Of a stretch of DNA of 64,000 nucleotides, positions 36,922 to 46,138 are shown piece after piece. Source of the DNA: Nocardioides gilvus (GTDB lineage Bacteria; Actinomycetota; Actinomycetes; Propionibacteriales; Nocardioidaceae); contig NZ_QHKY01000001.1 of the NCBI RefSeq assembly GCF_003194605.1, positions 124,001 through 188,000 of the forward strand, given 5' to 3'. The position numbers and the translations under genes are program-made. The first letter of the stretch is position 1. Each line of letters starts with the position of its first letter. A model generated the notes under the pieces. The model searched no databases. It was not told where the DNA came from and saw nothing but the letters and a program-made list of their open reading frames with translations.

Positions 36922-37700
36922 GCTCCCACTCCCGTCATGTCGCGCACTGCACGTTCAGGGTCGCCGTCCTTGACCAACGCCTCGCCCACCAGCACGGCAC
37001 GCGCCCCGTCGGCCACGAATCCGGCCACGTCGTCACGGGTGTTGATGCCGGACTCGGCGACCTTGACCCGGTCGTCCGGGATCATCGGCGCGAGACGGGC
37101 GAAGGTGGCGGGGTCGACCGCCAAGGTCTTGAGGTTGCGGGCGTTGACCCCGATGAGCTCAGCACCCAGCGTCACCGCCCGTTCGGTCTCGGGCTCGTCA
37201 TGCACCTCGACCAGGACGGTGAGCCCCAACTCGCGCGCCTCGTCGTACAGACGACGCAAGGTCTCGTCGTCCAGGGCCGCCACGATCAGCAGCGCGAGGT
37301 CCGCTCCGGCCGCGCGGGCCTCGACGAGTTGGTAGGACTCCACGATGAAGTCCTTGCGCAGGATCGGTGTCTCCACCGCGGCCCGCACCGCGCGCAGGTC
37401 GTCCAGGGAGCCCTTGAAACGGCGCTCCTCGGTCAGCACCGAGATAGCTGCGGCTCCTCCTCGGGCGTAGGAAGCAGCCAGCACGGCCGGGTCCGGGATG
37501 TCGGCCAGGTGCCCCTTGCTGGGGCTGCTGCGCTTCACCTCGGCGATCACGCTGGAACCCCGGGCCCGGAAGTGGGGCATCGGGTCGCGCGGGCCGTCCA
37601 CGTCGGCGAGCGCCGCAGTGAGGTCACGCAACCCGATCTCGGACTCGCGACGCGCAAGGTCGATCCGGACACCGGCAACGATGTCGTCGAGGACGGACAC
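36918..37700 (-). CDS. trpC: Indole-3-glycerol phosphate synthase
   Basis: 260 aa TIM barrel. [13 protein letters not shown] carries catalytic Lys56, [12 protein letters not shown] and VKVAESGI complete the active site. Single-domain enzyme, not fused to TrpF, as usual for actinobacteria. GTG start with GGAGGAA 5 bases upstream. First gene of the coupled trpCBA-SCO1 series; the 119 bases before it (37701-37819) contain no leader peptide with Trp codons. Confidence 0.96.
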   Translation of the reverse strand: MSVLDDIVAGVRIDLARRESEIGLRDLTAALADVDGPRDPMPHFRARGSSVIAEVKRSSPSKGHLADIPDPAVLAASYARGGAAAISVLTEERRFKGSLDDLRAVRAAVETPILRKDFIVESYQLVEARAAGADLALLIVAALDDETLRRLYDEARELGLTVLVEVHDEPETERAVTLGAELIGVNARNLKTLAVDPATFARLAPMIPDDRVKVAESGINTRDDVAGFVADGARAVLVGEALVKDGDPERAVRDMTGVGA

Positions 37701-37819
37701 GCAGATTCCTCCATGACGGGCTGGGAAGCGGTACGAACAGGGTCAAGCCTCTCACCTGCGCGGTGACGTCTCACCACGAGTCCTGCCGGGCGGGCGAACC
37801 GCGCGGTGGACGCGGTGGC

Positions 37820-38233
37820 TCAGGAGGCCAACCAGCTCCCCATCGGCAGGTTGCGCACCACGGCGAAGACCGCGAGCACGGCCAGCAGACTCCACCACGC
37901 CCCGGGCGGGACGCGTTCCAGGACCAGCGGACGCAGCCCTCGCGAGGCACGCAAGAGGGCCCAGAGCCACAGTCCGACCACCACCGGGGCGCCGATCACC
38001 ACGAGGAGGTTGCTCGAGGCAGCAGCAGGCAGGTCCACGTTGCTGAGGTGGTGCACCGACCGGAGCCCGCCACAGAAGGGGCAGTCGAAACCCATCAGGG
38101 CGGTGGGACAGAAACCCCAACTGCCACGGACATTCGGGTCGCGCACGTGCAGGGCCACCACGGCGATCCCCACTATCGCCCCGACCCCGAGGACCCGGGC
38201 CAGGCCCGTGGTCCGGTCGGAGAGCTCGTTCAC
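37820..38233 (-). CDS. DUF2752 membrane protein
   Basis: About 137 aa with three membrane helices. The motif GFDCPFCGGLRSVHHL after helix 1 is diagnostic of DUF2752; the Cys pair and Arg/His are conserved in the family, whose function is unknown. GTG 38233 is the nearest start after the HGxxPAAW stop, 11 bases away, but has no well-spaced ribosome binding site, so translation may depend on the upstream gene. It stands where actinobacterial trp operons often carry small membrane proteins. Confidence 0.8.
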   Translation of the reverse strand: MNELSDRTTGLARVLGVGAIVGIAVVALHVRDPNVRGSWGFCPTALMGFDCPFCGGLRSVHHLSNVDLPAAASSNLLVVIGAPVVVGLWLWALLRASRGLRPLVLERVPPGAWWSLLAVLAVFAVVRNLPMGSWLAS

Positions 38234-38243
38234 CCCGCCACGA

Positions 38244-38444
38244 TCAGTGTGACTCCTGGTGGAAGCCCATCTTGGCCAGCACCAGGAAGAGCGGGAAGGC
38301 GCCGACGGCAACGACGATGCCAACCCAGAAGAGCACGATGGAGATGGGGCTCAACATCAGCGCGACGCTACCGATCACGAACCCGACCATGGACACCGCG
38401 ACCGCGGTCCAAGCAGCGGGAGTGTTGCCGTGGTTGTCAGCCAT
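38244..38444 (-). CDS. HGxxPAAW family small membrane protein
   Basis: 66 aa starting MADNHGNTPAAW, the motif that names this actinobacterial family, followed by two hydrophobic helices and a short MGFHQESH tail. Function unknown; the gene is regularly found between the trp membrane protein and trpC. The ATG at 38444 fits with GGAG 10 bases upstream; a longer frame from 38459 would lose that site. Confidence 0.88.
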   Translation of the reverse strand: MADNHGNTPAAWTAVAVSMVGFVIGSVALMLSPISIVLFWVGIVVAVGAFPLFLVLAKMGFHQESH

Positions 38445-38514
38445 GAGAATGCGCTCCAAAGTCAGCCGAGGAATTCAGACCCAGGATCGGGTCGCCCACA
38501 GTCTAGGGGGAGCC

Positions 38515-39114
38515 TCAACGAGTCGGGTCGTGACCCTCGTCGATCGCCTTCCAGACGTCTGTCGGGTCAGCCTCGCTGAGATCAACAGCGACGACCTCCG
38601 ACCCCGTGACGGCGCTGGCCGTGGCCGGAGCGTCGTACCGACTGCCCATCTCCGGCCATCCGGCCACGCGCACCACCGCCACCGCACTGGCGGCGACCGC
38701 CAGCGCGGCCCCGACCCCCGCGGCGAAGAACCACGGGGTCCAGGCCAGTGTCTGTCCGACCTCGGGGCCGCTGGTGGCCAGCCTGGCGGCGACGTCGTCG
38801 CGCAGGCTCGACCAGCCGACCACCCAGGTCGCGACCAACGCCAGGGCGGTGCCCAGACCCAGCACCGCCACCGCACGCCGCGGCCGACCACGGCTGACCA
38901 GGACCACTCCCCAGCAGGCGAGGAGCAACAGACCCAGCGCCCCGGCCAGCGGCATCTGGCCCAGCCCCGGGTGACTCTCCCAGAAGAACGTCATCGCCCC
39001 TTCGTTGCGGGCCGAACTCTCCACCGCGACCCAGTCCTTGTGCCCGGCCGTGGCCGCCAGCCCGGATCCTGCGAGGCCGACGAGGACGCTCGGGCCGAAC
39101 GTACGGTCGCTCAT
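38515..39114 (-). CDS. Trp-operon-associated membrane protein (TIGR02234 type)
   Basis: 199 aa, four membrane helices with the conserved HKDWVAVE stretch after helix 1 and an Asp/Glu-rich cytoplasmic end that contains [12 protein letters not shown]. Equivalent to Rv1610 of M. tuberculosis by position and pattern. Its ATG overlaps the hisI stop (ATGA). In most relatives trpE lies directly upstream; here hisI does, which suggests trpE has moved or been lost from this site. Confidence 0.85.
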   Translation of the reverse strand: MSDRTFGPSVLVGLAGSGLAATAGHKDWVAVESSARNEGAMTFFWESHPGLGQMPLAGALGLLLLACWGVVLVSRGRPRRAVAVLGLGTALALVATWVVGWSSLRDDVAARLATSGPEVGQTLAWTPWFFAAGVGAALAVAASAVAVVRVAGWPEMGSRYDAPATASAVTGSEVVAVDLSEADPTDVWKAIDEGHDPTR

Positions 39115-39464
39115 GAGTCGGTGACCGCGAGCAGCAGGTCCGCGTCGAAGCAGGTGGCATCGCCCGTGTGGCAGGCCGCACCGTCCTGGGCGACCTTGAG
39201 GAGGATCGTGTCCTTGTCGCAGTCGAGACGGACCTCCTTGACCCACTGACTGTGCCCGGAGGTCTCCCCCTTGACCCAGTACTCCTGGCGGCTGCGGGAC
39301 CAGTACGTGGCCCGCCCCGTCGTCAGGGTGCGGTGGAGGGCCTCGTCATCCATCCATCCGAGCATGAGCACTTCGCCCGAGTCGTGCTGCTGGACGATCG
39401 CCGGCACCAGCCCGTCAGCGTTGCGCTTGAGGCGGGCGGAGATGGCGGGGTCGAGTGCAGTCAC
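39111..39464 (-). CDS. hisI: Phosphoribosyl-AMP cyclohydrolase
   Basis: 117 aa; opens the purine ring of phosphoribosyl-AMP in histidine synthesis. DCDKD (81-85) binds magnesium and Cys82, Cys98, Cys105 bind zinc. Not fused to HisE, which must be elsewhere. GTG 39464 preferred because a GATAAT box lies 6 bases upstream, giving this gene its own leaderless promoter after the two ABC transporter genes. Confidence 0.95.
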   Translation of the reverse strand: MTALDPAISARLKRNADGLVPAIVQQHDSGEVLMLGWMDDEALHRTLTTGRATYWSRSRQEYWVKGETSGHSQWVKEVRLDCDKDTILLKVAQDGAACHTGDATCFDADLLLAVTDS

Positions 39465-39470
39465 CCGGCC

Positions 39471-39476
39471 ATTATC
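39471..39476 (-). promoter_or_regulatory. GATAAT -10 box of hisI, leaderless start
   Basis: Five of six match to TATAAT on the minus strand, 6 bases before GTG 39464. It would let hisI and the trp genes be expressed apart from the main his promoter. Confidence 0.55.
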
Positions 39477-39521
39477 GCGCCCACGTCCAGGCAACGTGGT
39501 GGGAGACCCCGGTTGCGGGGT

Positions 39522-41384
39522 TCACTTCCCCTGCTGGGCCACCCAGGAGGCGTGCAGACGGGCGTACGGAGAGCCGACGTCAAGCACCAGCTCCGAGTGC
39601 GGGCCCCGTTGCACGACACGGCCCCGATCCACCACTACGACCTCGTCGGCCTGCTCGGCGGTCGACAGTCGGTGGGCGATGGTCACCGACGTGCGTCCTG
39701 CCATCAACCGCTCCAGGGCCCGCCCGATCCGCATCTCCAGCTCCGGGTCCACCGCGCTGGTGGCTTCGTCCAGGACCAGCAGGTCCGGGTCGGCCAGGTG
39801 AGCTCGCAACAGGGCCACCAGCTGGCGTTCGCCGGCCGAGAGCGACTCGCCCCGCTGGCCCACCTTGGTCTCGAGCCCGTCGGGCAGGCCCGCGAGCCAG
39901 TCCGCGAGCCCGAGCTCGGTCGCCGAGGCGACCAGATCGGCGTCGGAGGCGTCGAGGCGTCCGTAGCGTGCGTTGGCCGCCAGGGTGTCGTTGAAGAGGA
40001 AGCCCTCCTGCGGCACGAGCACGACGGAGCGGCGCAGACTCTCCGCGCGGATGTCACGCACGTCGATGCCGTCGAGGAGCACCGCGCCCGCGGACGGGTC
40101 CATCAGACGGGTCAGCAACTTGGCGAAGGTCGACTTGCCGGAGCCGGTCTCGCCCACGATCGCCACCCTGGTCCCGGAATCGATGGTGAGATCGACGTCG
40201 TGGAGCACCGGCGCTCCGCCCGGGTAGGCGAAGGTGACGTCAGCGAAGCGGACGTCGATCGGACCACGCGGCAGCGTCTCGCCCTCGGGGCCCGGGTCGA
40301 CGAGGTCGCCCGGGGTCTCCAGGATCCCGATCACCCGCCGCCAACTGGCGATGGCGTTCTGGGCGTCGGTGATGATCTGGGTCCCCATCTGGACAGGGCC
40401 CACGAAGAGGGTCACCAGGAAGGCGAAGGCGAGCACGGAACCAGCGGTCATGTCGCCGGTGAAACCCAGGAACACGCCGATCACCAGCACTCCGGCGTTG
40501 GCCAACCCCGCCGAGATCCCTCCGAGGGAGAAGGAGATGACGGTGAACTTCTGGGCCTTGGTGCTTGCTGAGCGAAACGCGTCGACGCTGGTGTCGATAC
40601 GGCCCTGGGTGCGTTCCTGGACGGCGTACGAGCGGACCACGGAGGCTCCGACCACCGGCTCGGAGACAGCAGAGAGCATGGCGCCGGCCTGACGACGTAC
40701 GACGCCGTACGCGGCCGAGAGCTTGCGCTGGAAGTATCGGATGGAGATGAAGAGGGGCGCGAAGCAGAGCCACACCACCAGGGCCAGCTGCCAGCTGTAG
40801 ACCAGCATGATGACCGTGGCGACCAGCACCTGCCCGGCGCTGATGATCAACAGCAGTCCCCCGAAGACGAGGAACTGGCTGACCTGGTCGACGTCGCTGG
40901 TGACGCGTGAGACAAGAGCACCGCGGCGCTCGGTGTTCTGGGTGAGCAGCGGCAGGTCGTGCACGTGACGGAACGCCTTGATCCGCAGGGTGGCCAACCC
41001 CTTCTCGCTGGTGGCGAAGAGGCGGCTGGTCATCAGGTAGGACGCGAAGCTGGTGACCACGAGCCCGAAGAAGGCGGCGACACCCATCGTCACCACGAAC
41101 CCGACGTCCGGACCGTCCGGTCCGTTGAGGCCGGTGTCCAGGGTCTGCTGGACGGCGATCGGAACGATCACCTGGCCCAGCGCCGCCACCAACGCCAGCG
41201 TCAGTGTGCCCCAGAAACCCTCGGTGAGCTCGGGCGAGAACCGCAGGCCGCGACGGATGGTGTCCATCGCCCCGATCTCCTCCCCGGTCTCCATCCGGGT
41301 GCCCTGCGCGTTCGTGCGCACCGTGGCCGCCGTCGTCACCGTCTCGGGCCGTGCTTCCTCGGTCGAGTGCTCGGTCGTGCTCAT
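39522..41384 (-). CDS. ABC exporter subunit, consensus ATPase residues
   Basis: 620 aa with six membrane helices and a C-terminal ATPase domain. Walker A is GETGSGKST, Walker B ends LVLDEATSAVD with catalytic Glu540, and the H-loop His571 is present (TIAHRLST), but the signature reads LSAGE (about 515-519) instead of LSGGQ. Its ATG overlaps the stop of the upstream ABC gene (ATGA), so the two are made together as a heterodimer of the TM287/288 or LmrCD type. It has an N-terminal Thr/Glu-rich tail of about 40 residues before the first helix. Substrate cannot be read from sequence; drugs, lipids or peptides are all possible. Confidence 0.92.
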   Translation of the reverse strand: MSTTEHSTEEARPETVTTAATVRTNAQGTRMETGEEIGAMDTIRRGLRFSPELTEGFWGTLTLALVAALGQVIVPIAVQQTLDTGLNGPDGPDVGFVVTMGVAAFFGLVVTSFASYLMTSRLFATSEKGLATLRIKAFRHVHDLPLLTQNTERRGALVSRVTSDVDQVSQFLVFGGLLLIISAGQVLVATVIMLVYSWQLALVVWLCFAPLFISIRYFQRKLSAAYGVVRRQAGAMLSAVSEPVVGASVVRSYAVQERTQGRIDTSVDAFRSASTKAQKFTVISFSLGGISAGLANAGVLVIGVFLGFTGDMTAGSVLAFAFLVTLFVGPVQMGTQIITDAQNAIASWRRVIGILETPGDLVDPGPEGETLPRGPIDVRFADVTFAYPGGAPVLHDVDLTIDSGTRVAIVGETGSGKSTFAKLLTRLMDPSAGAVLLDGIDVRDIRAESLRRSVVLVPQEGFLFNDTLAANARYGRLDASDADLVASATELGLADWLAGLPDGLETKVGQRGESLSAGERQLVALLRAHLADPDLLVLDEATSAVDPELEMRIGRALERLMAGRTSVTIAHRLSTAEQADEVVVVDRGRVVQRGPHSELVLDVGSPYARLHASWVAQQGK

Positions 41385-43195
41385 GACTGCACTCCTTCCG
41401 ATGCGACGACGGGTGGGACGGGCGCGTCCACCTCGTAGGCGTTGACGAGTCGGGCGTAGGACTCGTTGCGCCCGAGAAGTTCACGGTGGGTGCCCCGATC
41501 CGCGATGTGACCGCCCTCGAGGTGGACCACCTCGTCGGCCAGAGCGATGGTGGCCTTGCGGTAGGCCACCACCACCAGCGTCGTACCTGCGGCCCCTTCG
41601 CGCAGGGAGGCAAGAATGCGAGCCTCGACCTCGGGGTCGACCGCGGAGGTGGCATCGTCGAGCACCAGCAGGCGAGGACGGCGGACCAGCGCGCGGGCCA
41701 GCGAGAGCCTCTGGCGCTGCCCACCGGACAGCGACGTGCCGCGCTCGCCCAACTGGGCATCGAGCCCGTCGGGCAGTGCCGCCACGAAACCGTCGGCCTG
41801 GGCCGTGCGCAGGGCGGCCCAGATCTCGTCGTCAGTCACGTCGGCGCCGAGGGCGACGTTGCCGCGCACGGTGTCATCGAAGAGGAAGGCGGTCTGCGGG
41901 ACCACGGCAACCACCTCTGCGAGCGCTCCGTCGTGCAGGTCGCGCAGGTCCACCCCGTCGATGCGGATCGTGCCCGCGTCAGGGTCGACGAGGCGGGCCA
42001 GCAGGCTGGTCAGGGTGCTCTTCCCCGACGCGGTGGCACCCACCACGGCAACCGTGCGGCCGGGCTCGACGGTGAAGGTCACGTCACGCAGGAGTGGGAC
42101 CGCCTGGTCGTAGGCGTACTGCAGGCCATCCACCTCGAGACGGGCACCAGCGGCCCCGCGGGGGGCACTCCGCAGCCCGTACGGCATGGCACCGGTCGCC
42201 TCGAGGACCGCGCTGACGCGGCGGTACCCGACGACGCTGCGCGGGAACTCCCCCAGCAGCCATCCGATGGCCCGGATCGGGAAGGAGACGATGGTGAGGA
42301 GGTAGGCGACAGTGACCAGGGCACCGGGACTGGCGGCTCCGGAGGTGACCCGTTCCACCCCCACGGCCAGGACGACGAGCACCCCGAGGCTGGGCAGCGC
42401 GGCCAGCACCGGGTCGAAGACCGCACGGACCCGGCCGGCCCGTACGTTGACGTCGCGCAACTCGTGGACCTTCGCGGTGAAGCGGGCGGTCTCCTCCTCC
42501 TCACGACCCAGGGTCTTGACGACCATGGCTCCGTCGAAGGACTCGTGGGCGACCTCGGCGACCTCCGCGCGCAGACGTTGGGCCTGGGTCATCAGGGGTG
42601 AGGCGATCCGCTGGTAGATGAGGTTGGCGGCCAGCACGGCCGGGAACACCAGGAGGCCGACCAATGCCAGGACCACGTCGGCGGCGAACATCTGGATCAC
42701 GGCGATCACCATCATCACCACCGTGCCCAGGGCCATCGGGAAGGGGGCGATGGGCGCCCAGGCGGCCTCGACGTCGCTGGAGGCGTTGGAGAGAAGCTGG
42801 CCGGTGGGGTGACGCTGGTGCCACTCCATGGGCAGCTCGAGGTACTTGCGGGTCACCGCGCGGCGGGTGTGGGCCTGCATCCGGTACTGCATGATGCCGG
42901 CACCCAGTCGGCGCGCGACGATGCCGACGGCGCGCAGGAGCGCCACACCGATGAAGAGGGCCACGACCGCCCAGAGCATGTCGGCGCCGATCTCACCGGT
43001 CTCGAACGCCGGGATGACGACGTTCTCCGTCGACCACCCGAGCACCCACGCGTCGGCGACGGTCAGCACGGCGAAGAGCACGCTGCCGATGGTCGAGAGA
43101 GCGAAGACCACTGGCTCCCGTCGCACTGCAACGCCCAGGACGCGGAACCCCTCCCGGGTGGTGGAACCTCGCGGCTTCTGCTGGTCGACCGCCAC
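41381..43195 (-). CDS. ABC exporter subunit, degenerate ATPase residues
   Basis: 604 aa, six membrane helices then ATPase domain. Walker A GATASGKST (about 386) and signature LSGGQ (about 489) are good, but Walker B ends LVLDDATSAVD with Asp514 in place of the catalytic Glu, and the H-loop reads VVAYRKAT with Tyr545 in place of His. This is the half with the non-hydrolysing Walker and H-loop, and its partner supplies the off-consensus signature of the same composite site. GTG 43195 has GGAG 9 bases upstream; an upstream GTG at 43228 is less likely. Confidence 0.92.
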   Translation of the reverse strand: MAVDQQKPRGSTTREGFRVLGVAVRREPVVFALSTIGSVLFAVLTVADAWVLGWSTENVVIPAFETGEIGADMLWAVVALFIGVALLRAVGIVARRLGAGIMQYRMQAHTRRAVTRKYLELPMEWHQRHPTGQLLSNASSDVEAAWAPIAPFPMALGTVVMMVIAVIQMFAADVVLALVGLLVFPAVLAANLIYQRIASPLMTQAQRLRAEVAEVAHESFDGAMVVKTLGREEEETARFTAKVHELRDVNVRAGRVRAVFDPVLAALPSLGVLVVLAVGVERVTSGAASPGALVTVAYLLTIVSFPIRAIGWLLGEFPRSVVGYRRVSAVLEATGAMPYGLRSAPRGAAGARLEVDGLQYAYDQAVPLLRDVTFTVEPGRTVAVVGATASGKSTLTSLLARLVDPDAGTIRIDGVDLRDLHDGALAEVVAVVPQTAFLFDDTVRGNVALGADVTDDEIWAALRTAQADGFVAALPDGLDAQLGERGTSLSGGQRQRLSLARALVRRPRLLVLDDATSAVDPEVEARILASLREGAAGTTLVVVAYRKATIALADEVVHLEGGHIADRGTHRELLGRNESYARLVNAYEVDAPVPPVVASEGVQS

Positions 43196-43238
43196 GAATT
43201 CCGACTCCTTCACACCGTTGTTCCTCACCCGGTGCGAA

Positions 43239-43270
43239 CCCGGGCGCCCCTCAGGCTATTCCCGGGCGCC
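43239..43270. repeat. Two 10-bp direct repeats upstream of the ABC genes
   Basis: CCCGGGCGCC at 43239-43248 and again at 43261-43270, start to start 22 bases (about two helix turns). They lie 44-75 bases before the start of the first ABC gene and just after hisF, a position suited to an operator. Each copy contains CCCGGG and GGCGCC palindromes. In a GC-rich genome this could be chance. Confidence 0.35.
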
Positions 43271-43276
43271 GACGTT

Positions 43277-44038
43277 TCAACGCACCGGATGTCCCGCCGC
43301 AGCCAGGGACGCCTTCACCTCGGTGATGCTCACGGTGCCGAAGTGGAAGACCGACGCGGCCAGCACGGCGTCGGCGCCCGCGTCCACGGCAGGAGCGAAG
43401 TGTTCCGCCTTCCCGGCTCCGCCGCTGGCGATCACCGGGATGGTGACCTCGCGACGCACGGCGCGGATGATCTCCAGGTCGAAGCCGTCCTGGGTGCCGT
43501 CGGAGTCCATGGCGTTGAGCAGGATCTCGCCCGCGCCCAGCGCGGTGGCACGCACGGCCCACTCGATGGCGTCCAGCCCGGCGGACCTGCGCCCACCGTG
43601 GGTGGTCACCTCGAAACCGGAGTCGGTGCCCGCGGCGCGACGGGCGTCGACCGACAGCACGAGCACCTGGTTGCCGAACCGGTCCGCCACCTCACGGATC
43701 AGCTCGGGGCGGTGGATCGCGGCGGTGTTCATCGCAACCTTGTCGGCACCGGCCCGCAGCAGACGGTCCACGTCGGCCACGCTGGAGACTCCCCCACCCA
43801 CCGTCAGGGGGATGAAGACCTCCTCGGCCGTGCGCGACACGATCTCCATGGTCGTGGCTCGACCCTCGTGGGACGCCGAGATGTCGAGGAAGGTCAGCTC
43901 GTCGGCACCCTCCGCGTCATACAGCCTGGCCAACTCCACCGGGTCCCCGGCGTCGCGCAGACCCTGGAAGTTGACGCCCTTCACGACACGCCCACCCTCC
44001 ACGTCGAGGCAGGGAATGACGCGTACGGCGAGGCTCAT
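43277..44038 (-). CDS. hisF: Imidazole glycerol phosphate synthase, cyclase subunit
   Basis: 253 aa TIM barrel. Uses ammonia from HisH to close the imidazole ring and release AICAR. Catalytic Asp12 ([10 protein letters not shown]) and Asp131 (LSVDARR) are present with both phosphate loops. ATG 44038 overlaps the hisA stop (ATGA). In mycobacteria impA lies between hisA and hisF; it is absent here. Confidence 0.96.
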   Translation of the reverse strand: MSLAVRVIPCLDVEGGRVVKGVNFQGLRDAGDPVELARLYDAEGADELTFLDISASHEGRATTMEIVSRTAEEVFIPLTVGGGVSSVADVDRLLRAGADKVAMNTAAIHRPELIREVADRFGNQVLVLSVDARRAAGTDSGFEVTTHGGRRSAGLDAIEWAVRATALGAGEILLNAMDSDGTQDGFDLEIIRAVRREVTIPVIASGGAGKAEHFAPAVDAGADAVLAASVFHFGTVSITEVKASLAAAGHPVR

Positions 44039-44775
44039 CTGCGGCCCTCCGGCAACGTGATCGCGAGCGCTTCCTGGAGCGTGAACCGGCCCTCGTACAG
44101 CGCGGTGCCGGCGATGGCGCCCTCGACGCCCAGATCGACGAGCTGCGCCAGCGCCCGGATGTCATCCAGGGTGCTGACGCCGCCCGAGGCGACCACAGGA
44201 CGAGTGGTGGCGGCGCACACGTTGCGCAGCAGTTCGGTGTTCGGTCCCTGCAGCATGCCGTCCTTGTCGACGTCGGTCACGACGTAACGGGCACACCCCT
44301 CGCTGTCCAGACGGGCCAGGGTCTCGTAGAGGTCGCCGCCCTCGCTGGTCCAGCCCCGACCGGCCAGGGTGGTGCCCCGCACGTCGAGCGCCACCGCGAT
44401 CCGGTCGCCGTAGTCAGCGATCGCACGCGCACACCACTCGGGGTTCTCGATCGCGGCGGTCCCGATGTTGACCCGGGCGCATCCCGTCGCCATCGCCCGG
44501 GCGAGGGACTCGTCGTCCCGGATCCCGCCGGTCATCTCGACCTTGATGTCGAGCCGGCCCACGATCTCGGTCTTCAGCTCCGAGTTGTCCCCCTTGCCGA
44601 AGGCGGCGTCGAGGTCGACGAGGTGGAGCCACTCCGCGCCTGCCTCCTGCCACCGCAGAGCGGCCTCGACCGGGTCACCGTACTGGCCACCCGTGCCGGC
44701 CACACCTTGGGAGAGCTGCACCGCCTGACCACCGGAGATGTCCACGGCGGGGAGCAGTTCGAGGTAGGGCGACAT
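44035..44775 (-). CDS. hisA: PriA-type phosphoribosyl isomerase (HisA, probably also TrpF)
   Basis: 246 aa TIM barrel that isomerises ProFAR. Acid/base residues Asp12 and Asp168 (VVTDVDKDG) are in place. The loop GRGWTSEGG holds Arg140 and Trp142, matching the Arg/Trp pair with which mycobacterial PriA also handles the TrpF substrate. No trpF is in the window although trpC, trpB and trpA are, which fits a dual enzyme. 101 bases separate it from hisH. Confidence 0.93.
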   Translation of the reverse strand: MSPYLELLPAVDISGGQAVQLSQGVAGTGGQYGDPVEAALRWQEAGAEWLHLVDLDAAFGKGDNSELKTEIVGRLDIKVEMTGGIRDDESLARAMATGCARVNIGTAAIENPEWCARAIADYGDRIAVALDVRGTTLAGRGWTSEGGDLYETLARLDSEGCARYVVTDVDKDGMLQGPNTELLRNVCAATTRPVVASGGVSTLDDIRALAQLVDLGVEGAIAGTALYEGRFTLQEALAITLPEGRR

Positions 44776-44876
44776 TTCTGGACTCCTGAGGGGCGAGACC
44801 TCCGCCTCGGCGGGGGGCGTACGGAACTGGGTGGTGCTGGAGCCGCTGCCGGTCAGCGGTGGCTCATCGGGTCACC

Positions 44877-45515
44877 TCACAGGGTGGCGACCCAGTTGCG
44901 CAGCAGCGCGGCTCCGGCGTCGCCGGACTTCTCGGGGTGGAACTGGGTCGCCCAGAGCGGACCGTTCTCGACCGCCGCGACGAACCTGTCGCCGCCGTGC
45001 TCGGCCCACGTCACCAACGGCGCCTCGGTGCGGTCATTGGTGACCAACTCCCACTCACGCACGCCGTAGGAGTGCACGAAGTAGAAGCGCTCGTCGGCCA
45101 CGCCATCGAAGAGACGCGAACCATCGGGCACCTCGACGGTGTTCCAACCCATGTGGGGGACGACGGGCGCCCGAAGACGCTCGACCGTGCCCGGCCACTC
45201 GTCGCACCCCTCGGTCTCGATGCCGTGCTCGACACCGCGGGCGAAGAGGATCTGCATGCCGACGCAGATGCCCAGCACAGGGCGGCCACCAGCGAGGCGG
45301 CGCCCGATCAGGCGCTCACCCTTGATCGCTCGCAGACCCTCCATGCACGCGGCGTACGCGCCGACCCCCGGCACGAGCAGCCCGTCGGCAGCCAGACCCG
45401 CCTCGAAGTCCGAGGTCAGCTCCACGTCGGCCCCGGCACGCTCGACGGCTCGGACCCCCGAACGCAGGTTGCCGGAGCCGTAGTCGAGGACGACGACCTT
45501 GGGACGGCGGCTCAA
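44877..45515 (-). CDS. hisH: Imidazole glycerol phosphate synthase, glutaminase subunit
   Basis: 212 aa class I amidotransferase supplying ammonia to HisF. Triad Cys84 (LGICVGMQ), His193 and Glu195 (QFHPEKSG) intact; oxyanion strand PGVGAY present. The start is a TTG at 45515 whose last bases overlap the hisB TGA (TTGA), so it depends on coupling with hisB; no ATG or GTG occurs sensibly near. Confidence 0.95.
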   Translation of the reverse strand: MSRRPKVVVLDYGSGNLRSGVRAVERAGADVELTSDFEAGLAADGLLVPGVGAYAACMEGLRAIKGERLIGRRLAGGRPVLGICVGMQILFARGVEHGIETEGCDEWPGTVERLRAPVVPHMGWNTVEVPDGSRLFDGVADERFYFVHSYGVREWELVTNDRTEAPLVTWAEHGGDRFVAAVENGPLWATQFHPEKSGDAGAALLRNWVATL

Positions 45516-46138
45516 CGGGCGTCACCCACTCCGTCACCCTCGAGCGTCCCCTTGGTCGAGGGCACACCGGTCTCACGCGGGTCGAAGGCCACCGCGTCGC
45601 GGAACGCGCGAGCGAAAGCCTTGTACTGCGCCTCGACCAGGTGGTGCGGGTCGCGACCGGCCAGCACGCGGATGTGCAGCGCGATCTGGGCGTGGAAGGA
45701 GATCGACTCGAAGACGTGGCGCGTCAGCGATCCCTGGTAGTCGCCCCCGATGGCGACGTAGATCTGCCCTTCGGGCTCACCCGTGTGCACGCAGTAGGGA
45801 CGCCCCGAGACGTCGACGACGCCCTGGACGAGCGCCTCGTCGAGCGGGACGGTCGCGTCGCCGAAGCGTCGGATGCCCCGCTTGTCACCCAGCGCCTGGC
45901 GCAGCGCCTGGCCCAGGATGATCGCCGTGTCCTCGACGGTGTGGTGGGCGTCGATGTGGGTGTCGCCCTGGGTGTGGACCGTCAGGTCGACCAAGGAGTG
46001 GCGACCGAACGCATCGAGCATGTGGTCGAAGAAGCCGACCCCGGTCGAGATGTCGGTCCTTCCGGAGCCGTCGATGTTGACCTCGACGACGACCGAGGAC
46101 TCCTTGGTCTTCCGTTCGATCCTGGCGGTACGGCTCAT
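45512..46138 (-). CDS. hisB: Imidazoleglycerol-phosphate dehydratase
   Basis: 208 aa. Mn-dependent dehydratase with [12 protein letters not shown] and [12 protein letters not shown] metal motifs and the second-half DPHHLVEA repeat. Lacks the N-terminal phosphatase of enteric HisB. ATG 46138 overlaps the hisC stop by 4 bases. Confidence 0.96.
   Translation of the reverse strand: MSRTARIERKTKESSVVVEVNIDGSGRTDISTGVGFFDHMLDAFGRHSLVDLTVHTQGDTHIDAHHTVEDTAIILGQALRQALGDKRGIRRFGDATVPLDEALVQGVVDVSGRPYCVHTGEPEGQIYVAIGGDYQGSLTRHVFESISFHAQIALHIRVLAGRDPHHLVEAQYKAFARAFRDAVAFDPRETGVPSTKGTLEGDGVGDAR

Noticed and set aside
37701..37819. Possible trp attenuator or leader peptide before trpC
   Set aside because: No short frame with consecutive Trp codons and no terminator/antiterminator pair was found in these 119 bases.
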